DNA from: Xenophilus azovorans DSM 13620
Lineage (GTDB): Bacteria > Pseudomonadota > Gammaproteobacteria > Burkholderiales > Burkholderiaceae_C
Length of the DNA: 64,000 nt
Reading direction: 5' to 3'
Assembly: GCF_000745855.1 (NCBI RefSeq)
Contig: NZ_JQKD01000011.1
Location: 108,980-172,979 of the forward strand
A program made the position numbers and the translations under genes. The notes beneath the pieces are model-generated. The model searched no databases, was not told the origin of the DNA, and saw nothing but the letters and a program-made list of their open reading frames with translations. Shown here piece after piece: positions 34,910-43,626 of the stretch; position 1 is the first letter of the stretch; every line of letters starts with the position of its first letter.

Positions 34910-36111
34910 GCCAGGTCCTTCGGCAGATCCATGATCCGCTGGGCGATGATGTCCAGTTGCACTTCGGTGGTGCCCGCGTAGATGGTCTCGGCGCGGGCGT
35001 AGAGGTAGGCGTTGGCGAAGGCCTTGCGCGCACGCCGGGCCTGCGGGCTGGAGCGCGGCGTGACCTGCGACACCAGCGACAGCGCCAGCCCCATGAAGGC
35101 CTGGTGGCACTCGGACCAGAAGAGCTTGGTCAGCGAGCCGCGCGCGCCGATCCTGGCGCCGGCGGTCATTTGGTCCACCGTGTGCTCGACCAGGCCCTTG
35201 AGGGCGTCGATCTGGCCGAGCACCTCGCCGATGCGGCGCTGGTGGTGGCCGTCGTCCAGCAGCTTCGCCAGCGCCGGATCCGACTTGCAGGCGGCGACGA
35301 GGTGGCGCAGTTCGGCCTCGAAGCGCCAGGCGCGGTACATGCGGTTGGTCGCGCGCTCGATCGACAGCACGCGGATGGCGGCGTTCCAGCCCTCGTCGGG
35401 CGCGCCGAGGCGGGCGCTGTCGGGCACCACCACGTTGTCGAAGAAGACCTCGGCGAAGGACTCCTTGCCGTCGATCGACTTGATCGGCACCACGCGGATG
35501 CCGGGCGTGTCCATGGGCACGGCGAACATCAGCAGGCCGCGGTGCTTGTCGGCCACCGTGCCGGTGCGCGTCAGCAGCAGGCAGTAGTGGGCCTTGGCCG
35601 CGCCGCTGGTCCAGATCTTCTGGCCGTTGATGCGCCAGGCGCCGCCTTCGGGCACGGCCTTGGTCCGCAGGCGGGCCAGGTCGGAGCCGGCGTCGGGCTC
35701 GGAGAAGCCCTGGCACCAGTAGTCCTGCATGGCGAGGATGCGCGGCAGGAACTGCTGCTTCTGTTCCTCCGTGCCCACGGTCTGGATGATGGGGCCGGCC
35801 AGCTCCTTGCCGATGGAGCTCACGCTCTCGGGCATGAGCAGGGCGCCCACCTCCTTGTTCACGATCAGGTGCTCGCGCAGCGTCAGGCCCATGCCGCCGT
35901 AGGCGGTGGGCCAGGTCATGCCCGCCAGGCCGGCCTCGTACATCGAGGCTTCCCATGCGCGGCATTCGTCCAGCGTGGGGGAGCGATAGTCGAGGCTGTC
36001 CGCGCGCATGTGCTCGGGCAGGTGGGAGCGCAGCCACTGGCGCGCGTACTGGCGATAGGCGGCCGGGCCTTCGGCGGCCGCCGCCAGGGCCGGATGCTTT
36101 TCCGTGTGCAT
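34906..36111 (-). CDS. Acyl-CoA dehydrogenase, large subunit type
   Basis: A 401-aa acyl-CoA dehydrogenase with WPTAYGGMGLTLREHLIV, CQGFSEPDAGSDLARLRT and the C-terminal IYAGTTEVQLDIIAQRI. The place where short-chain enzymes have the catalytic Glu is Ala, so the base must come from another position or from the partner subunit. The next gene in the operon is the short homologue, with overlapping stop and start. The two together probably desaturate a bulky acyl-CoA made by the ADP-forming synthetase. Confidence 0.88.
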   Translation of the reverse strand: MHTEKHPALAAAAEGPAAYRQYARQWLRSHLPEHMRADSLDYRSPTLDECRAWEASMYEAGLAGMTWPTAYGGMGLTLREHLIVNKEVGALLMPESVSSIGKELAGPIIQTVGTEEQKQQFLPRILAMQDYWCQGFSEPDAGSDLARLRTKAVPEGGAWRINGQKIWTSGAAKAHYCLLLTRTGTVADKHRGLLMFAVPMDTPGIRVVPIKSIDGKESFAEVFFDNVVVPDSARLGAPDEGWNAAIRVLSIERATNRMYRAWRFEAELRHLVAACKSDPALAKLLDDGHHQRRIGEVLGQIDALKGLVEHTVDQMTAGARIGARGSLTKLFWSECHQAFMGLALSLVSQVTPRSSPQARRARKAFANAYLYARAETIYAGTTEVQLDIIAQRIMDLPKDLA

Positions 36112-36119
36112 GGGGTCTC

Positions 36120-38261
36120 TCAGGGTGCGGGGGTGTTGCGCGGGGTGGGGACCATCAGGGCATCCAGGACCAGGACGCCTTCGCCCTCGGGACGGACCAG
36201 GATGGGGTTCATGTCGATCTCGGCCACCTCGGCGGCGTGGCGGCAGGCGAATTCCGACAGCCGCGCCACCGTGCGCGCGGCGGCGGCCACGTCGGCCTTG
36301 GGCCGGCCGCGCGCGCCGTCGAGCAGCGGGAACATGCGCAGGCCGCGGATCATGTGCTGCGCCTCCTCCTCGGACACCGGCGCGACCTGCACCGCCACGT
36401 CCTTGAGGATCTCGGCGTAGATGCCGCCGAAGCCGACCATGACCACCGGGCCGAAGACCGGGTCGCGCGAGACGCCGGCGATCAGCTCCACGCCGCCGCG
36501 CACCATCGGCGCCACCAGCACGCCGCCCAGGCGCGCGGCGGGCGCACGGGTGCGGGCGTTGTCCATGATGCGGCCGTAGGCCTGGCGCACGGCCTCGTCG
36601 TCGGCCAGGTCCAGCGCGACGCCGCCGATCTCGGTCTTGTGGGCGATGTCCTCGGAGGCGATCTTCAGCACCACCGGGTAGCCGGTGGCCCGCGCGCTGC
36701 GCACGGCTTCGTCGGCGCTGGCAACCACTTCCTCGCGCGGCACGCTGATGCCCGCCGTGGCCAACGCCTTCTTGGCATGGAACTCGTTGCGGAACACGGC
36801 TGGATCGACCGCGTCGACCGGGCCGCTGTAGGCCGCGGCCGGGGGCAGGGCGGCGAGCCGGCCGAGCCGCACCAGCCCGGCCATGCCGGCGGCGGCGGCC
36901 GGGATGCTGGGGAACACCGGGATGCCCAGCGCGTTGATTTCGGCCACCGCGTCGGGCGGGCCCTGGCTGATGATGACCAGCAGCCGGTCCGGGTGGCTGG
37001 CGCGGATCTTCGAGAGCGCCTCCAGGTACACGCCGCGCAGCCGCGGGTTGTACAGCGACAGCGCCAGCAGCAGCACCAGCGTGCTGCCGCTCGCGTCGCC
37101 CTGCAGCGCGCTCAGCATCTTCAGCAGGATGTCGGGCCGGGCCGACATCTGCGCCGAGGCATCCACCGGGTTGTGGGTGCCGGCGGTCGGCACGGCCTCG
37201 CGGATCAGCGCCCGCGTGGCCTCGGCCAGCGGGGGCAGCGTCATGCCGGCCTGCACCATCGCGTCGGCCATCATGATGCCGAAGCCGCCGGAGGCGGCCA
37301 CCAGCGTCACGCCGTCGGTGGCGGGCAGGCGTTCGGGGCCGAGCAGGGCGGCGGCATGGCCCACGTCGAGCAGTTCCTCGAAGGAGCGCACGCGCAGCAC
37401 GCCGTGGCGGCGGAACACCGCGTCGAACACCGCGTCGGAGCCGGTCAGCGCGCCGGTGTGCGAGGCGGCGGCGGCCTGGCCCTGCTCGGTGGCGCCGATC
37501 TTCAGCACGATCACCGGCTTGTTCCGCGCGCGCGCCATCTCCAGCGCCGCGGCGAGCCGGCCGGCGTGGCGGCAGGTCTCCATGCAGCACAGGATGATGC
37601 GGGTGGCGTCGTCCTGCGCCAGCGCGGCGATGCCGTCGGCGACGTCCACGTCGGCCTCGTTGCCGGTGGCGATGAAGCGGCTCACGCCCAGGCCGCGGCT
37701 GGCCATGTTGCGCATGGTCAGGCTGCCGATGTTGCCGGACTGCGAGACGATGCCCGCCTGGCCGGCCGGCGGCATGCTCTGCTCCAGCGCGATGGAGAAG
37801 GAGCCCACCAGGCTGTTCGCCACGTTGACCGCGCCCAGGCAGTTCGGGCCCAGCAGGCGCATGCCGTGCTCGCGCGCCACGCGCACCATCCCGGCCTGCA
37901 GGGCGGCGCCCTCGGGGCCGGCCTCGGCGAAGCCGGCCGACAGCACGATCACGCCGCGTACGCCGCGCTCGGCGCAGTCGCGCACCGCCTGCAGTGCGGC
38001 CGGCGCCGGCACCGCCAGGATGGCCAGCGCGGGCGCCGTCGGCGTGTCGAGGACCGAGGCGTAGCCCGGCAGGCCCTGGATGGTGCCGCCCTTGGGATTG
38101 ACCGGGTAGATGGCGCCGGCATAGCCGTACTTGCGCAGCAGCTGGACCGGGCGGCCGCCGATCTTGGTGACGTCGTCGGAGGCGCCGACGACGGCCACGG
38201 CATCGGCCTCGAAGAAGGCGTCGAGGCCGGCGCCGGGGGCTTGCTGGAGCGGGGCGGACAT
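36120..38261 (-). CDS. ADP-forming acyl-CoA synthetase (acetate--CoA ligase family)
   Basis: A 713-aa fused synthetase. The CoA-binding domain (about 15-150: AVVGASDDVTKIGG) and the succinyl-CoA-ligase-like domain with the phosphorylated H268 in ASHTGALTGSD are followed by a C-terminal ATP-grasp domain (from about 490: FHAKKALATAGI, GYPVVLKIASEDIAHKTEIGGV). It links an acid to CoA with ATP giving ADP and phosphate, reversibly. Members serve ferulate and similar acids. Here it supplies the acyl-CoA for the dehydrogenases encoded next. Confidence 0.9.
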   Translation of the reverse strand: MSAPLQQAPGAGLDAFFEADAVAVVGASDDVTKIGGRPVQLLRKYGYAGAIYPVNPKGGTIQGLPGYASVLDTPTAPALAILAVPAPAALQAVRDCAERGVRGVIVLSAGFAEAGPEGAALQAGMVRVAREHGMRLLGPNCLGAVNVANSLVGSFSIALEQSMPPAGQAGIVSQSGNIGSLTMRNMASRGLGVSRFIATGNEADVDVADGIAALAQDDATRIILCCMETCRHAGRLAAALEMARARNKPVIVLKIGATEQGQAAAASHTGALTGSDAVFDAVFRRHGVLRVRSFEELLDVGHAAALLGPERLPATDGVTLVAASGGFGIMMADAMVQAGMTLPPLAEATRALIREAVPTAGTHNPVDASAQMSARPDILLKMLSALQGDASGSTLVLLLALSLYNPRLRGVYLEALSKIRASHPDRLLVIISQGPPDAVAEINALGIPVFPSIPAAAAGMAGLVRLGRLAALPPAAAYSGPVDAVDPAVFRNEFHAKKALATAGISVPREEVVASADEAVRSARATGYPVVLKIASEDIAHKTEIGGVALDLADDEAVRQAYGRIMDNARTRAPAARLGGVLVAPMVRGGVELIAGVSRDPVFGPVVMVGFGGIYAEILKDVAVQVAPVSEEEAQHMIRGLRMFPLLDGARGRPKADVAAAARTVARLSEFACRHAAEVAEIDMNPILVRPEGEGVLVLDALMVPTPRNTPAP

Positions 38262-38265
38262 GGGT

Positions 38266-39036
38266 TCAGCGCCCCTTGAACACGGGTGCGCGCTTTTCCA
38301 GGAAGGCCATGCGCGCCTCGCGGGCGTCCTCGGTCTTCGACAGCGCCACGGTGAACTCCTGCTCGAAGCGGTAGGCGTCGCGCTGCGGCATCAGGTCGAC
38401 CATGTTGGCGGCGCGCTTGGCGTAGGCGATGGCCAGCGGGGCCTTGGAGGCGATCTCGCGGGCCAGCGCCATGGTCACGGGCAGCAGGTCCTTCTCGGCC
38501 AGCACGTCCTCGATGACGTTGCGCTTGAGCAGGTCGTGCGCGCTCAGGCGCTGCCCGGTGAAGAACATGCGGCGCAGCGTGGAGCGGCCGAACAGCGTCT
38601 TGAGCATGGAGGCGCCGCCGGCCAGGCCGACGTTGATCTCGGGCATGCCCACGGTGGCGTTCTCGGAGGCGTACAGGATGTCGCAGGCCGCCGCCAGGCC
38701 GAAGCCCGCGCCCAGGGCCGCGCCGTTGATGGCGGCGATCACCGGCTTGGCGCATTCGCGGATGGCGTTGCCGGTCTCGCGGGTGATGCGGTTGTGCTCC
38801 AGGAAGTCGCCCGCGACGTCGGGGTCGGGGCGGTCCTTCAGGTCGGCGCCGGCGCAGAACATGCTGCCGGTGCCGGTCAGCACGGCGCAGCGGACGTCCT
38901 CGCGCTCGGAGATGGCGTCGAAGGTGGCCACCAGTTGGCGCCGCATCTCCCGGTTCAGCGCATTGACCGGCTTGCGGTCCAGCGTGACCAGGCCGACGCC
39001 GTCGGCCACTTCCAAACGAACCCACTCATCACTCAT
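38266..39036 (-). CDS. Enoyl-CoA hydratase/isomerase family protein
   Basis: A 256-aa crotonase-fold protein. The oxyanion hole comes from MFCAGADLKD and the NGAALGAGFGLAAACD turn. One catalytic Glu is present in GMPEINVGL. The position of the second hydratase Glu seems to be Arg (STLRRMFF), so the enzyme may be an isomerase, hydrolase or lyase rather than a plain hydratase. It is the first gene of the leftward operon; the start at 39036 follows GGAGG. A LysR-type palindrome lies about 195 bp upstream. Confidence 0.88.
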   Translation of the reverse strand: MSDEWVRLEVADGVGLVTLDRKPVNALNREMRRQLVATFDAISEREDVRCAVLTGTGSMFCAGADLKDRPDPDVAGDFLEHNRITRETGNAIRECAKPVIAAINGAALGAGFGLAAACDILYASENATVGMPEINVGLAGGASMLKTLFGRSTLRRMFFTGQRLSAHDLLKRNVIEDVLAEKDLLPVTMALAREIASKAPLAIAYAKRAANMVDLMPQRDAYRFEQEFTVALSKTEDAREARMAFLEKRAPVFKGR

Positions 39037-39229
39037 ACGCACCTCCAGGCAAAAGAAGGCCAGCCTGCCGCGGCGCAGGGCTGGTCGGGGAACACGTGTT
39101 CGACAAACGGAGCGCGGCCCGCCGGCTTCGGGCGGGCGCATGGATTTGCGCGGCTTTGTCTCGGTGTCGATTTCCGGCGGATTATAGAAATCGGGCTGGA
39201 ATTGATTTCCAACCAATCCGCGGGAGTGT

Positions 39230-39246
39230 CCTGCAGAAAATGCAGG
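39230..39246. promoter_or_regulatory. LysR-type T-N11-A palindrome, site 1 (before the leftward operon)
   Basis: CCTGCAGAAAATGCAGG has 6-bp complementary ends and fits the LysR box T-N11-A. Two near-identical copies are found at 40297-40313 and 41617-41633. It lies in the 277-bp gap between the LysR gene and the enoyl-CoA hydratase gene. Confidence 0.7.
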
Positions 39247-39258
39247 AATCGGGGAAAT

Positions 39259-39295
39259 TCAATTGAATTGAATTGCGGGAATTCAATTCAATTGA
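39259..39295. repeat. 16-bp AT-rich perfect inverted repeat with a GCGGG loop
   Basis: Arms at 39259-39274 and 39280-39295 are exactly complementary and consist of repeats of the unit GAATT/AATTC. Related GAATTGA strings occur at 39198-39210, 40377-40390 and 40472-40479, so all surround the LysR gene. It lies 19 bp after the LysR stop. It could be a second regulator site or a curved-DNA element. It is a poor terminator candidate because its stem is AT-rich and no T-run follows on the minus strand. Confidence 0.7.
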
Positions 39296-39313
39296 CGCGG
39301 CCGGCGCGCCGAA

Positions 39314-40270
39314 TTAACCGGCGGGCTGCGGGTCCAGCCCGGCCGTGCGGCCGTGTGCGACGAAGCGCAGCTCGCGCCCGGCCACGTGCTCGGCCACGAA
39401 ATCCAGGAACAGCCGGATCTTGGCGGGGATGATGGGCGTGTCGAGGATGGTGGCGTACATCCCCTCGTCGAAGCCCTTGTTGCTGATGCGATGGTCGTCC
39501 AGCACACGGACCAGGCGGCCCAGGCGGATGTCGTTGTGCACGGTGTAGTCGTCCAGCAGCGCCAGGCCTTCGCCCAGGCGCGCCAGTTCCAGCAGGGCGA
39601 TGCCGCTGTTGCTGACGTGACGGGGCTGGAAGACGATCTCGTTGACCGCGTCCTGCTGCTTGAACAGCCACGTGTAGCGATCGCCCGGCAACTGGTAGGC
39701 CAGGCACTCGTGCGCCAGGATGTCCTCGGGCACGCGCGGCGCGGGCCGGTCGGCCAGGTAGGAGGGCGCCGACACCAGGTAGCGCTCGCTCTGGAACAGC
39801 ATCCGGCGCTTGACGCCGGCCTCCACCGGCGGCGAGATGCGGAAGTCGATGTCGAACTGGTCGCGCCGCAGGTCCACCGGCGCCTCGGTCAGCGTGAGCT
39901 GGATGTGGATGGCCGGGTACAGCTTGCGGAAGGCCGCCACCAGCGGGGGCAGCACCCCCAGTCCGAACATCACCCGGGAGTGCACCCGCAGTTGCCCCTG
40001 CGGCGCGCTGCTGATGGCGGTGACGTTGGCCTGCAGCTCCTTGATGCGCCACAGGATGTCTTCCAGCTGGCGGGCGTATTCCTGGCCCGACTCGGTCAGC
40101 GTCACCTGGCGCGTGGAGCGCAGCAGGAGCTTGACCTTCATCTGGTCCTCGATCTCCGTGATCATGCGCGACACCCCGGTGGCCGAGATGCCGAAGCGGC
40201 GCGCCGTCTCGGAGAAATTCCGGGTCTGGGAGATCGAGAGGAAGAGCTCCATCGCCCGCAGCTTATCCAT
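39314..40270 (-). CDS. LysR-family regulator of the flanking catabolic operons
   Basis: A 318-aa LysR regulator with an N-terminal HTH (MELFLSISQTRNFSETARR, then GISATGVSRMITEIE) and an effector domain. It is divergent from a Bug receptor gene and reads toward the enoyl-CoA hydratase operon. Three copies of a T-N11-A palindrome flank it and precede the two other operons, so it is the best candidate for the local master regulator. The start at 40270 gives the normal LysR N-terminus. Confidence 0.9.
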   Translation of the reverse strand: MDKLRAMELFLSISQTRNFSETARRFGISATGVSRMITEIEDQMKVKLLLRSTRQVTLTESGQEYARQLEDILWRIKELQANVTAISSAPQGQLRVHSRVMFGLGVLPPLVAAFRKLYPAIHIQLTLTEAPVDLRRDQFDIDFRISPPVEAGVKRRMLFQSERYLVSAPSYLADRPAPRVPEDILAHECLAYQLPGDRYTWLFKQQDAVNEIVFQPRHVSNSGIALLELARLGEGLALLDDYTVHNDIRLGRLVRVLDDHRISNKGFDEGMYATILDTPIIPAKIRLFLDFVAEHVAGRELRFVAHGRTAGLDPQPAG

Positions 40271-40296
40271 ACATCCTCCAGTTCTCGCAGTTCTGA

Positions 40297-40313
40297 TCTG
40301 CAGTTTCTGCAGT
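40297..40313. promoter_or_regulatory. LysR-type T-N11-A palindrome, site 2 (LysR/Bug divergent region)
   Basis: TCTGCAGTTTCTGCAGT has T at 40299 and A at 40311 (T-N11-A), 27 bp upstream of the LysR start codon. This is a position typical for autoregulation and for control of the divergent gene. Imperfect half-repeats (TTCTCGCAG, GATCTGCAG) precede it. Confidence 0.7.
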
Positions 40314-40529
40314 AACCATTTCCGGTTCGCTCCCTAGAATTCGGCAGACCACGCGGACGCCGTTTTCAGGGGCAGCGAATTGAATTGAAATCCGCGCGGG
40401 GAATTCCATCGTTTTTCTTGCGGCAGGCCGCCGGGCATCCGGTTTCCGGAAATCCGCATTGTAAAAGAAATGGAATTGAAAAAGGCATTTGATGGCCTCG
40501 ATTCTTATACAGCCCCCTCAGGAGACCGC
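40314..40529. other. Intergenic region before the Bug receptor gene
   Basis: This gap holds an AT-rich GAATTGAATTGAAA string at 40377-40390, related to the palindrome at 39259-39295, and a near-palindrome TTTCCGGAAA at 40443-40452. The promoter of the Bug gene must lie here, but no convincing -35/-10 pair was seen. No gene was found. Confidence 0.5.
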
Positions 40530-41516
40530 ATGAGCCACACCTCCCTCCAACGACGCACCGTCCTGCTGGGCGGCGTGCTGCTGGGCGCCGGCGCCCGTGC
40601 CTTTGCCAGCGCGGACGCCTGGCCGGGCCGGCCCATCCGCCTGGTGGTCGCCGGCTCGGCCGGCGCGGGCGGCGACATCTTCGCCCGCCTCATCGCCGAC
40701 CCGCTCTCGCGCGTGCTCAAGCAGCCCATCGTGGTGGACCCGAAGCCGGGCGCCAACGGCCTGATCGCCTGCGACACCGTGGCCAAGGCGGCGGGCGACG
40801 GCTACACGCTGCTGTTCGCGCCGTCGTCCTCCATCCTCATCAACCCGGTGATCCACCCGAAGCTGCCCTACGACGCGGAGAAGGACCTGGTGCCCATCAC
40901 GCAGGTCGGCGCGGCGGGCATCCTGCTGGTCGCCAACCCGGGCACGGGCTTCAGGAACCTGGCGGACATGGTGGCCTATGCCAAGGCCAACCCGGGCAAG
41001 CTCGCCTACGGCTCGTGGGGCACCGGCTCGTCGGGCCACCTCGCCATGGAAGGCATCAAGGCGCACTACGGGCTGGACATGCCGCATGCGCCCTACAAGA
41101 CGCTGGTCACCGAGGTGAGCGACATCATGGCCAACAACATCAGCGTCGGCTTCACCGACATCGCGTCGCCCATCCCGCACATGCGCGCCGGCCGGCTGGT
41201 GGGGCTGGGGCAGACGGGCTCGCAGCGCTGGCCCGCCACGCAGGACCTGCCCACGCTGGCGGAGCAGGGCTACAAGTTCGAGGCCGACGGCTGGTACGGC
41301 GTGTTCGCGCCGGCGGGCACGCCCGCCGCGGTCATCGACCGGCTCAACGCGGAGATCAACCGTCTGCAGAAGACCGACGAGGTCCGCCAGCGGATCGAGG
41401 GGCAGAACATGGTGGTGCCGCCGAGCCGCTCCGCGCAGCAGTTCGCGGCGTCCATCAGGAAGGACGCGGCCATCTGGCAGGGGCTGGCGAGGATGACGGA
41501 GCTGAAGGACAAGTAG
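40530..41516 (+). CDS. Bug-family (TctC-like) periplasmic solute receptor, Tat-like signal
   Basis: A 328-aa receptor whose signal peptide has twin arginines (LQRRTVLLGGVLLGAGARA), hinting at Tat export, unlike the Sec-type signals of the other three in this window. The mature part has PIRLVVAGSAGAGGDIFAR, DPKPGANGLIACD and APYKTLVTEVSDIMANNI. The start at 40530 follows AGGAGA and is preferred over an ATG at 40470, which would put 20 residues before the signal. It is followed by a rho-independent terminator, so it is monocistronic. Confidence 0.9.
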   Translation: MSHTSLQRRTVLLGGVLLGAGARAFASADAWPGRPIRLVVAGSAGAGGDIFARLIADPLSRVLKQPIVVDPKPGANGLIACDTVAKAAGDGYTLLFAPSSSILINPVIHPKLPYDAEKDLVPITQVGAAGILLVANPGTGFRNLADMVAYAKANPGKLAYGSWGTGSSGHLAMEGIKAHYGLDMPHAPYKTLVTEVSDIMANNISVGFTDIASPIPHMRAGRLVGLGQTGSQRWPATQDLPTLAEQGYKFEADGWYGVFAPAGTPAAVIDRLNAEINRLQKTDEVRQRIEGQNMVVPPSRSAQQFAASIRKDAAIWQGLARMTELKDK

Positions 41517-41547
41517 GCGCGCCGCGCGCGCAGCGCATGCCATGCAG

Positions 41548-41574
41548 AACCGGGCCCGCGAGCCCGGTTTTCTC
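41548..41574 (+). terminator. Rho-independent terminator after the Bug receptor gene
   Basis: AACCGGGC (41548-41555), a 6-nt loop and GCCCGGTT (41562-41569) are followed by TTCTCG. It lies 32 bp after the stop codon and separates the receptor transcript from the monooxygenase operon. Confidence 0.75.
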
Positions 41575-41616
41575 GTTGATGGAGCGCCCCTTCGCGTCGC
41601 TTCGCCGCGGCTGGCT

Positions 41617-41633
41617 CCTGCACTTTCTGCAGG
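41617..41633. promoter_or_regulatory. LysR-type T-N11-A palindrome, site 3 (before the monooxygenase operon)
   Basis: CCTGCACTTTCTGCAGG differs at one base from the reverse complement of site 1 and shares TTTCTGCAG with site 2. T at 41619 and A at 41631 give T-N11-A. It lies 92 bp upstream of the monooxygenase start, a usual activator position. Confidence 0.7.
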
Positions 41634-41724
41634 ACTGAACCACGCACCTTCCGTATTCTCGATCGCAGGGCCCACCGGGAGAATTTCCCTCATCGCATTC
41701 ATCCCCCTTTGACGCGGAGAGACC

Positions 41725-42792
41725 ATGGAATTCGGCGTATTCATCCTGGCGCAGCAGCGCGGCTATCACCAGAGCTCGCAGCAGGTCATCCAGAACTCGA
41801 TCGAGCAGACGGTGGTGGCCGAGCAGGCCGGCTTCGACACTGCCTGGTACGCCGAGCACCACTTCAACAACTACTCGCTCTCGCCCTCGCCGCTGATGAT
41901 GGTGGCGCACATGGCGGCCAAGACCCAGCGCATCCGCCTGGGCACGGCCGTGTGCATCCTGCCGCTGTACCACCCGGCGCGCTTCCTGGCCGAGGTGGGC
42001 TTCGTCGACACCGTGTCCAACGGCCGCCTGGAGCTGGGCATCGGCTCGGGCTACCAGGAGTTCGAGTTCGAGCGCTTCGGCGTGAAGATCGAGGAGTCGG
42101 GCGCCATCTACAACGAGTTCCTGGACATCATCCCCAAGGGCCTGACGCAGAAGATCGTGGAGTACGAGGGCAAGTACCTCAAGCTGCCGCCCAGCTCCAT
42201 CGCCGTGCGCCCGGTGCAGGGCCCCATGCCGCCGCTGTGGATCACCTCCGGCAACCCGGTCACCCTGGGGCGCGGCGTGCGCGAGGGGCACAACCTGTTC
42301 GTGACGGCGCTGCTCAACGGCAACGACGCCATCGCCGCCCTGCGCGAGCGGCTGGACAAGGTGGCGCAGGACAACGGCGCCAGCCTCGACGAGGACGTGA
42401 AGTTCGGCTTCCTGCGCTGCGCCTTCGCCTCCGACAACCAGGCCGAGATCGACGCCTACCTGGACAACGCGCGCTTTCAGCGCCGCATCTCCGAGAGCCT
42501 GAAGTTCCGCCGCGCCCAGTCCGACGACGGTTACATGGTCAAGGAAGTGCCGTCGCCCACCGACCCGAGCTTCGAGCAGTTGCGCAAGAACCTGCCAGTG
42601 GGCTCGGTCAACCAGGTGATCGACAAGATGCTGGAGGAGATCAGCATCCTGCGGCCGAAGCACATCGCGCTGCAGACGCAGCTGGGCGACTTCGACCAGC
42701 AGACCATGCTGCGCCAGATCGAGCTGTGGGGCGAGCGGATCATCCCGGCCATCCGCAAGGAGGTCGACTCGATGAACGCGGTGTCGGCCTGA
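41725..42792 (+). CDS. Luciferase-like FMN-dependent monooxygenase
   Basis: A 355-aa bacterial-luciferase-like (LLM class) oxidoreductase. The TIM-barrel pattern is visible from MEFGVFILAQQRGYHQ through AEQAGFDTAWYAEHHF, GTAVCILPLYHPARFLAEVG and LGIGSGYQEFEFERFG. These enzymes use reduced FMN from a separate reductase, which is encoded three genes downstream. Known family reactions include ring or C-N, C-S and Baeyer-Villiger oxygenations; the substrate here is unknown. First gene of an operon behind LysR site 3. Confidence 0.9.
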   Translation: MEFGVFILAQQRGYHQSSQQVIQNSIEQTVVAEQAGFDTAWYAEHHFNNYSLSPSPLMMVAHMAAKTQRIRLGTAVCILPLYHPARFLAEVGFVDTVSNGRLELGIGSGYQEFEFERFGVKIEESGAIYNEFLDIIPKGLTQKIVEYEGKYLKLPPSSIAVRPVQGPMPPLWITSGNPVTLGRGVREGHNLFVTALLNGNDAIAALRERLDKVAQDNGASLDEDVKFGFLRCAFASDNQAEIDAYLDNARFQRRISESLKFRRAQSDDGYMVKEVPSPTDPSFEQLRKNLPVGSVNQVIDKMLEEISILRPKHIALQTQLGDFDQQTMLRQIELWGERIIPAIRKEVDSMNAVSA

Positions 42793-42807
42793 GCGGGCCG
42801 CGCGTCC

Positions 42808-43611
42808 ATGAGCAGTCCCGCCCCCTTCGCCGATGACGCCCTGCGCGGCAGGGTGGCCGTGGTCACCGGCGCGTCCGGCGGCCTCGGCCTGGCGATCTGC
42901 CGGCAGCTGCGCGCCATGGGCGCCAGCGTGGTGCAGGCCGACATCGGCCACCCCGAGGCGCCGGCCGAGGCCGACGGCCTGCTGACCGTGCGCGCTGACA
43001 TCGCGGACCCGGCCTCGGTCGACGCCCTGGCGGCGCTGACGCGCGAGCGCTTCGGCCGCTGCGACGTGCTGGTGAACAACGCGGCCATCACCGCCGCGCC
43101 GGTGGCGCTGGAGCGCCTGCCGCTGGAACTGTGGGACCGCATCTTCCAGGTGAACCTGCGCGGCGCGCTGCTGTGCGCGCAGGCCCTGGTGCCGATGATG
43201 TTCGAGCGGCAGGCCGGCAGCATCGTCAACGTGGCGTCCATCGCCGCGCGGGCGCCGTCGCAGGGCGGCGCCTACGGCCCGGCCAAGGCCGCCATGCAGG
43301 CGCTGACCCGCCAGATGGCGGTGGAGTGGGGGCCGCGCGGCCTGCGGGCCAACACGGTCAGCCCCGGCATGATCCGCACGCCGCTGTCGGAGCCGCACTA
43401 CCGCCGCGAAGGCGCGCTCGAAAGCCGCATCGCCGCCATCCCGGCGCGGCGCATCGGCCTGCCCGAGGACATCGCCGCGGCCGTCGCCTTCCTGGCCAGC
43501 GACGGCGCGGCCTACGTCAACGGACAGGACCTCGTGGTCGACGGCGGCTTCCTCAAGGCGCCCCTGACCAACCTCTATCGCAACGGCGGCGCACCCCGGG
43601 CCGCTTCCTGA
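42808..43611 (+). CDS. Short-chain dehydrogenase/reductase
   Basis: A 267-aa SDR with GASGGLG near residue 21, NNAAI, the catalytic Ser in [11 protein letters not shown], the Tyr-Lys pair in AYGPAKAA and the C-terminal DLVVDGGFL. Asp in VQADIGH after strand 2 suggests NAD. It is placed 15 bp behind the monooxygenase gene and probably oxidises or reduces the oxygenation product. Confidence 0.88.
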   Translation: MSSPAPFADDALRGRVAVVTGASGGLGLAICRQLRAMGASVVQADIGHPEAPAEADGLLTVRADIADPASVDALAALTRERFGRCDVLVNNAAITAAPVALERLPLELWDRIFQVNLRGALLCAQALVPMMFERQAGSIVNVASIAARAPSQGGAYGPAKAAMQALTRQMAVEWGPRGLRANTVSPGMIRTPLSEPHYRREGALESRIAAIPARRIGLPEDIAAAVAFLASDGAAYVNGQDLVVDGGFLKAPLTNLYRNGGAPRAAS

Positions 43612-43626
43612 GACAAAGCAACGCCC

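Noticed and set aside
39259..39295. The 16-bp palindrome as a LysR terminator
   Set aside because: The stem is almost all A/T and no T-run follows, so it would not work as a rho-independent terminator.
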